A stretch of DNA of 23,304 nucleotides from a virus: IMG/VR virus record IMGVR_UViG_3300043786_000519, positions 1 through 23,304 of that record; one strand, 5' to 3'. The notes below the pieces were generated by a model. The model was not told the origin of the DNA. It did not search any database and worked only from the letters and a program-made list of their open reading frames with translations. Below, in pieces: positions 17,751 through 23,187 of this stretch. The position numbers and the translations under genes were made by a program. Positions within the stretch are counted from its first letter, which is position 1, and each line of letters begins with the position of its first letter.

Positions 17751-19868
17751 GTGATACAAATTAAAAAGTCACACAGAGCCTTTGTTGCTCTAACTTTAGC
17801 ATTTTTACCAACTTTTTTGGCTGCCGATCTGGCACACGCAGAAGGGTCTTCTACACAGGTTTCTGTAACGTTAACTTTAGATCAGCAAGTAACGCAAGCA
17901 GAAATCACTGTGACTACAGCTACATCTCAAATACAGGTTGTAACAGAAAACCTAGCTAGCACAAGTGCACTAATACAACAGCTTGTTAGTGGAGGGTCTG
18001 CAGATATTGCTTCTGTATCTGAAGTAATAACATTAGCTACCACAGCTGTAGCAGAGGCCTCCCAGGCTTTATCAAGTGCCTCTGACGCACTATGGGATGT
18101 CAAGCAAAAGCAAGACTCCTACCAGCTTGCAGTTGCCTCTTCACAGCTAGCAGATTCTAATTTAGCTGTGGCACAAACAAGTTATAGCCAGGCAGTAATT
18201 GACCTATCATCCATTAGTGCAGCGGTATCGGGACAGCAACAGATAGTTCAGCAAGAGCAGTCTGAGCTGAATGCCCTAACCAATGTGCCATCAAATAGTT
18301 TTCAAATATCTAGCCCAGGTTGGACAAACTCAGTAGAGGCAAGCACAGCATCTACTACTAGCGTTATCCTTCCACCAATGTGGGATGCATCTACAAAAAT
18401 CGATGTTCCATTTGATATTAGAATGGGAAACACTTTATACGAAGGCCAAGGCAGTGCTAGTCAAATTTATGTAACATCTAAAGCATTTATTTCTTTTGGT
18501 CAGGGGGATCACACATTTTGGGATTGGCCACAGACAACTGGTATATATGTATACCAGTCTGACTGGATGACTGCAGGAGCAGGTGCATACACTAAAGTAA
18601 CAACTACAGACAATACATTAACAGTTGAGTGGTCATTGCATAGATTTGGAGATAGCAATGGCCCACTAACAAGCGTGGTTTGGAATATGTTGGTTGATCC
18701 AGCTACTGGAGAATGGACTGGTTATTCAGAAATATCTGGAAATACAGAAGGTCTTTACGGTGGTCCAAGAATTGGCGTTAGATATTCTAATGGTGGCACT
18801 ATATTTACAATGTCTCCAAGAATAGTAGACTCCGTTTCTGCAGAATTAATTGCTCAACAGCAACAGGTGGTAAGCTCTGAATCAGCAATATTGGTTAATT
18901 TACAAACACAGAAAAGCCTACAAACAATAGTTGTTCAGCAGGCATCTACTTCTCTTGCAGTTGCACAATCTGTATCGTCACAAGCTAATACGGTAGAAGC
19001 ACAAGCATTATCAGAATTTACAACAGCATTACAGAACACACAAAATGTTATAAGTAATTTAATTATTGTTGTTGAAAACGCAGAAACAAAAGTTCAAACC
19101 GCATATGTGGTTACAACAAATGCTATTTCTAATTTGCCTGCCCCCACACCTGCCCCAGAACCAGTTGTAATTCCACAGCCTGAACCAACCCCAGAACCAA
19201 CACCAGAACCTGAACCTACGCCTGATCCGACACCAGAACCTGAACCTACTCCAGAACCTGAACCTACGCCTGATCCGACACCAGAACCTGAACCTACTCC
19301 AGAACCTGAGCCTACTCCAGAGCCAGAACCAAGCCCTGAACCAGAACCAACAGAAGAACCAACGGAAGAACCAGTAACTGAGCCAGACCCTGCTCCAGAA
19401 CCAGAACCCACACCAGAGCCAGAGCCTGCAGAACCAGAAGCACCAGTGCAGCTAAAAGAAGAGGTATCTGCTGAAAACATTGTTTCACTTGTTGAGGAAC
19501 TTGCAAGTATTGAGCCTACACAATTAACTGAGGCACAGGCAGAGGCAATTAAAGAAGCTGCATTAGAAGTATTTGAAACAGCAGAGCCAGGCTCTGAGGC
19601 CTATGAGGCAGCCCTAGATGCATTGATGGTAGTTGCAGAAGCAGATGACTTAGAGTTGCCAGCTGAACTCGCAGAAATTCCACTGATTGGAAATGTTGCA
19701 GGAGCAGTATTAGAAGTATTTAATAATCTTGGAAATGTTGGTGCAGACATGTCACCAGAAATCCGTGAAAAATCAGAAGATGTTGTTGTTGCAGCAGTCA
19801 TTGTTGGACAGGTTGCAATAACAGCTACAACAACAGCTGCCACGGCAGCATCAATAAGGAGGCCGTAA
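17751..19868 (+). CDS. large exported coiled-coil / beta-domain / PEPT-repeat protein with C-terminal membrane anchor
   Basis: A 705-residue protein with no recognised family over its full length. It has a signal peptide (IKKSHR, hydrophobic core, cleavage after AHA at residue 30). A Thr/Ser/Gln/Ala-rich coiled coil spans about 35-180. A beta-domain at about 183-355 ([35 protein letters not shown]) is nidogen-like in pattern. A second coiled coil follows at 360-460, then a PEPT/PEPE linker at about 464-563 typical of wall-spanning proteins, a helical region, and a hydrophobic segment at about 678-702 ([13 protein letters not shown]) ending in RRP. This fits a protein anchored in the membrane and crossing the wall. 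GTG 17751 is adjacent to AGGA, too close for normal initiation; ATT 17760 would be ideally spaced and give MKKSHRAF. The next gene's ATG directly follows the stop. Confidence 0.75.
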   Translation: MIQIKKSHRAFVALTLAFLPTFLAADLAHAEGSSTQVSVTLTLDQQVTQAEITVTTATSQIQVVTENLASTSALIQQLVSGGSADIASVSEVITLATTAVAEASQALSSASDALWDVKQKQDSYQLAVASSQLADSNLAVAQTSYSQAVIDLSSISAAVSGQQQIVQQEQSELNALTNVPSNSFQISSPGWTNSVEASTASTTSVILPPMWDASTKIDVPFDIRMGNTLYEGQGSASQIYVTSKAFISFGQGDHTFWDWPQTTGIYVYQSDWMTAGAGAYTKVTTTDNTLTVEWSLHRFGDSNGPLTSVVWNMLVDPATGEWTGYSEISGNTEGLYGGPRIGVRYSNGGTIFTMSPRIVDSVSAELIAQQQQVVSSESAILVNLQTQKSLQTIVVQQASTSLAVAQSVSSQANTVEAQALSEFTTALQNTQNVISNLIIVVENAETKVQTAYVVTTNAISNLPAPTPAPEPVVIPQPEPTPEPTPEPEPTPDPTPEPEPTPEPEPTPDPTPEPEPTPEPEPTPEPEPSPEPEPTEEPTEEPVTEPDPAPEPEPTPEPEPAEPEAPVQLKEEVSAENIVSLVEELASIEPTQLTEAQAEAIKEAALEVFETAEPGSEAYEAALDALMVVAEADDLELPAELAEIPLIGNVAGAVLEVFNNLGNVGADMSPEIREKSEDVVVAAVIVGQVAITATTTAATAASIRRP
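19203..19298 (+). repeat. perfect 48-base tandem duplication in the PEPT linker
   Basis: Two identical 48-base units, 19203-19250 and 19251-19298, encode a 16-residue proline-glutamate-threonine repeat. A degenerate continuation follows to about 19330. Identity at silent positions suggests a recent duplication, so the linker length is probably variable between relatives. Confidence 0.9.
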
Positions 19869-20054
19869 ATGAAGAAATTTCTAGCTGGATTGTTCAAAGA
19901 TATCATTGACCAGTCCTGGACACTGCTTGGTATGGTAGTTGCCTGGCTAGTTTTGGAAGGCAGTGCCAGGGATCTAACTGGACTATTAATCTTGGTAACA
20001 CTAGCTATCTGGATTATAACCTATCCAATTCGTAGAGAAAAAGACGAAGAATAA
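19869..20054 (+). CDS. small two-helix membrane protein, holin candidate
   Basis: A 61-residue protein with a strong ribosome site (AGGAGG) and an ATG directly after the stop of the 705-residue protein. Two short hydrophobic segments are visible, about residues 15-29 (SWTLLGMVVAWLVL) and 36-52 (LTGLLILVTLAIWIITY), with a basic N-terminus (KKF, FK) and a charged C-terminal tail (PIRREKDEE). Size, topology and proximity to an endolysin gene fit a small holin. Another membrane protein at 20340 is an equal candidate, so the pair could be holin and antiholin. Coupling to the upstream anchored protein suggests joint function. No sequence family is recognised. Confidence 0.7.
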   Translation: MKKFLAGLFKDIIDQSWTLLGMVVAWLVLEGSARDLTGLLILVTLAIWIITYPIRREKDEE

Positions 20055-20061
20055 TTTGCGG

Positions 20062-20067
20062 TATAAT
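20062..20067 (+). promoter_or_regulatory. -10 element of an apparently leaderless promoter
   Basis: TATAAT is followed by exactly six bases and then the lipoprotein ATG at 20074, placing the predicted transcript start on the A of the start codon. No ribosome site is present upstream of that ATG. Leaderless mRNAs are common in actinobacteria. The -35 region is not recognisable. Confidence 0.5.
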
Positions 20068-20073
20068 ATACCC

Positions 20074-20340
20074 ATGATTAAAAAGACTATTACCCTAATT
20101 GGTGTATCCATTTTAGCCTTTACCCTTTCTGGATGTGGCTATGATGGTCACTATAGATACCCCTGCCAGGACCCAGCTAACTGGGGAACTGAGGAGTGCG
20201 TTCCACCAGTCTGTGAGGCTGCAGGCACATGCACAACAGATTTGCTTGGATATGACCCATTGGCTACAGAATCTGCTACAATAGAAGAGGAAATTGTTGA
20301 AGAAGCAACAGAGTCCGAAACAGTAGAAGTTGAGGAATAA
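20074..20340 (+). CDS. small cysteine-rich lipoprotein
   Basis: An 88-residue lipoprotein starting at ATG 20074; an in-frame codon at 20056 would place residues encoded by the promoter in front and is rejected. The signal peptide is IKKTITLIGVSILAFT, with the lipobox LSGC ending at C21. The mature region is short, with C31, C42, C47 and C53 in a compact segment (YRYPCQDP, NWGTEECVPPVCEAAGTC), enough for two disulfides, and an acidic tail. I recall phage lipoproteins with a YPCQDP-W-EC pattern from aquatic phages, function unknown. Location between two membrane proteins near the endolysin recalls spanin-type lysis genes, but an actinobacterial host has no conventional outer membrane. Superinfection exclusion is an alternative. 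Confidence 0.75.
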   Translation: MIKKTITLIGVSILAFTLSGCGYDGHYRYPCQDPANWGTEECVPPVCEAAGTCTTDLLGYDPLATESATIEEEIVEEATESETVEVEE

Positions 20341-20648
20341 TGGGAAAAAGATATACATCATCAGAGCTAGAGGCTAGACTAAAGTTTTCTCTTGGTCTTA
20401 TTCTTGGATCTATTTTATTGATGACAGCAGTGGGTATTTTGTATGCCTTAATTTTTGTAACCCAGCCAATTGGTGCACAATCTGAGAACGACAAGATGTT
20501 CTTTAATGTTCTTGGAAGCATTGCAACCTTTATTACTGGTACTTTGGCAGGTATTCTAATTGGCCAAAATGGCAAAAATGAAGAACCAGCCGTAGAAGAA
20601 GCTGTGGAATCAGAGCCAGAATTTGAAGAAGGCCAAGAAGAACAGTAA
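20340..20648 (+). CDS. two-helix membrane protein with acidic tail, holin-like
   Basis: A 102-residue protein whose ATG shares a base with the lipoprotein stop, so the two are coupled. Two membrane helices are clear: about 17-40 (LGLILGSILLMTAVGILYAL) and 56-76 (FFNVLGSIATFITGTLAGIL). A charged N-terminus precedes them and a Glu-rich C-terminal tail of about 25 residues follows. The segment between the helices (TQPIGAQSENDK) would face the outside if the N-terminus is inside. Similar proteins, with ATFITGTLAG or close variants, are common in phages and are sometimes called holins without proof. It may be the holin itself or a partner of the lipoprotein. Confidence 0.75.
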   Translation: MGKRYTSSELEARLKFSLGLILGSILLMTAVGILYALIFVTQPIGAQSENDKMFFNVLGSIATFITGTLAGILIGQNGKNEEPAVEEAVESEPEFEEGQEEQ

Positions 20649-20655
20649 AATATAT

Positions 20656-20684
20656 TTGACAAACCCCTTTGTGTTTTGTATAAT
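20656..20684 (+). promoter_or_regulatory. consensus sigma-70 promoter
   Basis: TTGACA at 20656-20661, a 17-base spacer and TATAAT at 20679-20684: both boxes are perfect and the spacing is optimal. The predicted start is near 20691, about 22 bases before the next ATG. It would drive the small acidic protein and the subtilase. An inverted repeat overlaps it. Confidence 0.88.
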
Positions 20685-20706
20685 TGATACATAATACAGA
20701 GGGGTT
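20661..20706. repeat. inverted repeat spanning the consensus promoter
   Basis: AAACCCCT at 20661-20668 and its exact complement AGGGGTTT at 20699-20706 flank the -10 box, with 30 bases between. The left arm starts at the last base of the -35 box and runs into the spacer; the right arm lies just after the predicted start. It could be a paired operator for a repressor, or a hairpin in read-through mRNA. Confidence 0.55.
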
Positions 20707-20712
20707 TCTCAT

Positions 20713-20910
20713 ATGAGTGACAATACTAATACTGATCTAGACAAGCTTCAGTTTTGGGCTTGGTTAGAGATGGGTATAAATAAGGGCTGGGTAACTGAGC
20801 CATTTTGTAACACTCACGATGGTGACCCGCATATGACAGAAGAAGAAGAAAAAGAGTGGGAAGATGGGGGAGACCCATGCTTGCACGTAATTAAACTAAT
20901 AGATAAATAA
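20713..20910 (+). CDS. small acidic Cys/His protein
   Basis: A 65-residue acidic protein directly under the consensus promoter. It has C32-N-T-H35 and, after a Glu-rich helix (MTEEEEKEWEDGGD), C56-L-H58, which together could coordinate one metal ion. No signal peptide or membrane segment is present, so it should be cytoplasmic. I recall similar short proteins with the CxTHDG and EEE-W-x-G-DPC pattern in actinophages, annotated only as hypothetical. Its ribosome site is weak: the predicted leader carries AGAGGGG about nine bases before the ATG. The strong promoter suggests high expression. The subtilase gene follows 19 bases downstream in the same unit. Confidence 0.7.
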   Translation: MSDNTNTDLDKLQFWAWLEMGINKGWVTEPFCNTHDGDPHMTEEEEKEWEDGGDPCLHVIKLIDK

Positions 20911-20929
20911 ATTGAAGGGTATAAAAAAT

Positions 20930-21715
20930 ATGAAGAAACTAGCAATCATTATTGCTACTATTTTTGCACTAGTTGGCATTGCACCAGCTCAGGCAAATAC
21001 TCAGGGTGCCATAGCAATCATTGATGTTAACTTTGAGTCACAACTAATTGATGGTCAGGTCACAGAGGTTTGTGTTACTTCTGTATCAGTATGTAATTCT
21101 GCGGTAGTCCCAAGAAATGCTTCTCAGTTTAAGGCATTTAATCACGGCACCATAATGGCAGATGTTGCAAGGGCAAGCAACCCATCGGCACACCTCATAC
21201 TTCTTGAGGCTGGAACTACAAAAACTGGCGTTGTAACTGGAGTTCAGCTACTTGAAGCACTAAAGTGGGTATCTGCAAATGCGTCTCAATACAACATTAA
21301 GTCTGTATCATTTTCTTATAATGCAGGCAATGGATCTAGATGTACGCCATCTTCTCCAGGAGTAAATGTGCAGGTGGCACACAGTGGCATTGTAAACGCT
21401 ATTGCTACACTAAAGAATGCTGGAGTTAAGTTCTATGCATCATCTGGAAACCATGTAAGAGGAAACCAGGTGGACTACCCAGCATGCATTTCTGACGCTA
21501 TCGCTGTTGGGTCAACAGTGTATGCTGGAAGCACACAGCTATCTGACATTGTTTTATCTGGACCAACGCACACAAGCACAAGACTAAAGTCTGTTAGAAC
21601 CGCATTGCAGGGACTGCACGATTCTTTTGCAATTACTCTTACTGATGCAAATCCAGTTATGGTTGGATTTACTACATCTGTAGCAACAGCTATTGCAGCA
21701 GCTACAAACAAGTAA
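20930..21715 (+). CDS. Sec-secreted subtilisin-like serine protease (S8 family)
   Basis: A 261-residue secreted protein from ATG 20930; TTG 20912 is in frame but would precede the signal peptide (KKLAIIIATIFALVGIAPAQA, cleavage after residue 22). The subtilase triad can be read in order: D32 in IAIIDVNF, H72 in FNHGTIMADVA, the oxyanion Asn 174 in ASSGNH, and S250 in GFTTSVATAIAAA, replacing GTSMAAP. The segment KSVSFSYNAG matches the strand usually written VINMSLG. The mature chain begins directly with the catalytic domain, so there is no I9 propeptide, and the whole enzyme is at the lower size limit of the family. Five cysteines may give disulfides. Targets could be host surface proteins or phage-encoded exported proteins upstream. 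Divergent motifs leave catalytic activity unproven. Confidence 0.8.
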   Translation: MKKLAIIIATIFALVGIAPAQANTQGAIAIIDVNFESQLIDGQVTEVCVTSVSVCNSAVVPRNASQFKAFNHGTIMADVARASNPSAHLILLEAGTTKTGVVTGVQLLEALKWVSANASQYNIKSVSFSYNAGNGSRCTPSSPGVNVQVAHSGIVNAIATLKNAGVKFYASSGNHVRGNQVDYPACISDAIAVGSTVYAGSTQLSDIVLSGPTHTSTRLKSVRTALQGLHDSFAITLTDANPVMVGFTTSVATAIAAATNK

Positions 21716-21723
21716 ATAGGCTA

Positions 21724-21795
21724 TCCCCCTTAGCTCAATGGCAGAGCAGAGAGCTGTTAACTCTAAGGTTCGTGGTTCGAATCCACGAGGGGGAG
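21724..21795 (+). tRNA. tRNA-Asn (GTT)
   Basis: Acceptor TCCCCCT pairs with AGGGGGA, D arm GCTC/GAGC, anticodon loop CTGTTAA with GTT, T arm CGTGG-TTCGAAT-CCACG. No CCA is encoded. The outermost anticodon-stem pair appears to be a G-A mismatch. Confidence 0.92.
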
Positions 21796-21844
21796 CTAAT
21801 GGTTAGTCTGCACCACTCTCCTAATGAGATAAAGCAGACAAATT

Positions 21845-21915
21845 GCGGATATTGCATAGTGGTAGTGCGTAACCTTGCCAAGGTTAATGTGCGAGTTCGA
21901 TTCTCGCTATCCGCT
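21845..21915 (+). tRNA. tRNA-Gly (GCC)
   Basis: Acceptor GCGGATA pairs with TATCCGC; the anticodon loop CTTGCCA contains GCC; T arm GCGAG-TTCGATT-CTCGC. No encoded CCA. It lies 49 bases after tRNA-Asn. Confidence 0.92.
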
Positions 21916-21917
21916 CT

Positions 21918-21991
21918 GGCTCTGTAGCTCAGTTGGTAAGAGCACTACCCTGTCACGGTAGGGGTCGCCAGTTCAAGTCTGGTCAGAGTCG
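21918..21991 (+). tRNA. tRNA-Asp (GTC)
   Basis: Acceptor GGCTCTG pairs with CAGAGTC (one G-T wobble), D arm GCTC/GAGC, anticodon loop CTGTCAC with GTC, T arm GCCAG-TTCAAGT-CTGGT. No encoded CCA. Two bases from tRNA-Gly. Confidence 0.92.
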
Positions 21992-21994
21992 CTT

Positions 21995-22067
21995 GGTCCC
22001 ATCGTCTAGTGGCCCAGGACGCTGCCCTTTCACGGCAGTAGCACGGGTTCGAATCCCGTTGGGACTA
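21995..22067 (+). tRNA. tRNA-Glu (TTC)
   Basis: Acceptor GGTCCCA pairs with TGGGACT (terminal G-T wobble), anticodon loop CTTTCAC with TTC, T arm ACGGG-TTCGAAT-CCCGT. No encoded CCA. Three bases after tRNA-Asp. Confidence 0.92.
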
Positions 22068-22068
22068 C

Positions 22069-22142
22069 GCCGCCTTAGCTCAGTTGGCCAGAGCATCCGC
22101 CTTGTAAGCGGAGGGTCGTGAGTTCGAATCTCACAGGTGGCT
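22069..22142 (+). tRNA. tRNA-Thr (TGT)
   Basis: Acceptor GCCGCCT pairs with AGGTGGC (one G-T wobble), D arm GCTC/GAGC, anticodon loop CTTGTAA with TGT, T arm GTGAG-TTCGAAT-CTCAC. No encoded CCA. One base after tRNA-Glu. Confidence 0.92.
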
Positions 22143-22153
22143 CTCCTTATTAG

Positions 22154-22162
22154 TGATATAAT
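22154..22162 (+). promoter_or_regulatory. extended -10 promoter for the endolysin gene
   Basis: TGATATAAT, a perfect extended -10, lies between tRNA-Thr and the endolysin. The predicted start near 22169 precedes a strong ribosome site AAAGGAG and the ATG at 22181. No clear -35 is seen; that position falls in the 3' end of the tRNA. Confidence 0.6.
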
Positions 22163-22180
22163 TATTCAAAAGGAGATTTT

Positions 22181-22993
22181 ATGGCTAAAGCACAAATGCC
22201 ACTTTCTGGCTTGCTAGGCAAGCACTGGAGAGTAACTAGCTACATGGGTTGGAGAATTCACCCAGTAAAGAAAACACGCAAGCATCACAATGGAACTGAC
22301 ATTATTTATACCGCTGGAAAAGATCGTGGTATTTATGCTCCATATCCTGGAACAGTTACATATGCTGGACCATCCAAGACAAAACAAGACAACGGTGAGC
22401 CAAGTGGTTTTGGATATTACGTAAAGATTACGCATAACATTAATGGTCAATTTTATAGCTCTTTGTATGCCCACCTTGTTAAGGGTTCAATGAAGGTTAA
22501 GCAGGGTGATAAAGTTAAAGCTGGAGATCTTCTTGGAACGATGGGGACCAGCGGTATGAGCACTGGCGTACATTTGCACTGGGAAATTTGGAAGGGAAAG
22601 ACACACGGATGGTCTGACGATGGCAAGGGATTCGTTGAGCCAATTGAGTTTATGAAGTCTCTAATTGCCCTTGAAGGTGCTGCAGATTATGCCAATGTTG
22701 GATCTGCTCCATCAAACAAGGCCAGCTCTCCTAATACACCAGGTGCAGCTGCAAAGCCAGTTGAGGCCAAGCCAAAGCCTGCAAAGCCTGCAGCTAAGCC
22801 AGCTGCTAAGCCCGCTACAAAGGCCACTCAGAAGCCCGCAAATGCCCCTAAAACGGCACATAAAGTTGTTTCTGGGGATACACTAAGCAAAATTGCATCT
22901 AGGTATGGAACCACAGTGCAAAAGCTTGTTAGTTTAAATAAGCTTAAAAATGCTAATCAAATCAAAGTTGGACAGATTATCAAACTAAGATAA
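22181..22993 (+). CDS. endolysin: M23 peptidase with C-terminal LysM
   Basis: Peptidoglycan endopeptidase of 270 residues that would lyse the host at the end of infection. The M23 zinc site is complete: H36-x3-D40 in HHNGTD, H98 in LYAHL, and H131-L-H133 in VHLHWE, within a lysostaphin-like fold (GWRIHPVKKTRKHHNGTD). A low-complexity linker of Ala-Lys-Pro repeats occupies about residues 180-220, and a LysM wall-binding domain spans about 227-270 (HKVVSGDTLSKIASRYGTT). No signal peptide is present, so release would need one of the holin-like proteins encoded upstream. A strong ribosome site AAAGGAG precedes the ATG. The stop shares a base with the next ATG. A virion-associated hydrolase is less likely, given the free-standing short architecture. 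Confidence 0.92.
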   Translation: MAKAQMPLSGLLGKHWRVTSYMGWRIHPVKKTRKHHNGTDIIYTAGKDRGIYAPYPGTVTYAGPSKTKQDNGEPSGFGYYVKITHNINGQFYSSLYAHLVKGSMKVKQGDKVKAGDLLGTMGTSGMSTGVHLHWEIWKGKTHGWSDDGKGFVEPIEFMKSLIALEGAADYANVGSAPSNKASSPNTPGAAAKPVEAKPKPAKPAAKPAAKPATKATQKPANAPKTAHKVVSGDTLSKIASRYGTTVQKLVSLNKLKNANQIKVGQIIKLR

Positions 22994-23172
22994 TGGCTAT
23001 TTACGACTACAGATGTAAAGGCTGTAATACTTCTAAAACAATTTCTAGGGGTATTTCAGAAAAAGAGCAAATACCAAATTGTAATACTTGCAATGTTCCG
23101 TTAATTAGAGTATACTCTAATGTAGGAGTTACTTTTAATGGAAGTGGCTTCTATACTACGGACAAACGCTAA
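22993..23172 (+). CDS. FmdB-like zinc-ribbon protein
   Basis: A 59-residue protein, too short for most length cut-offs, starting at an ATG that overlaps the endolysin stop. The N-terminus AIYDYRCKGC and the second knuckle PNCNTC give a Cys4 zinc ribbon with C8, C11, C30 and C33. The C-terminal NGSGFYTTDKR is the hallmark ending of FmdB-family proteins (KGSGFYxTDxR in cellular members). These are widespread in actinobacteria and their phages; their role is not settled, with transcriptional regulation proposed. The overlap suggests co-expression with the endolysin. Confidence 0.85.
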   Translation: MAIYDYRCKGCNTSKTISRGISEKEQIPNCNTCNVPLIRVYSNVGVTFNGSGFYTTDKR

Positions 23173-23187
23173 ACCCAGGAGGGTATT

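Noticed and set aside
19203-19298. Direct repeats as a CRISPR array
   Set aside because: The units are contiguous, without spacers, and in frame in a protein-coding gene; the Cas4-like gene is far away and has no cas neighbours.
19094-19480. Long open frame on the minus strand rich in Gly-Ser-Gly-Val
   Set aside because: It is the complement of the PEPT-repeat codons of the 705-residue protein; the repeat keeps all frames open, and it has no ribosome site.
21796-21844. A sixth, degenerate tRNA or small RNA between tRNA-Asn and tRNA-Gly
   Set aside because: The 49 bases are too short for a tRNA and show only a six-base inverted repeat with a 22-base loop and no T-arm.
21724-22142. tRNA genes as a phage attachment site
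   Set aside because: No integrase gene or duplicated tRNA 3' end is seen; the tRNAs are a normal phage-borne array.
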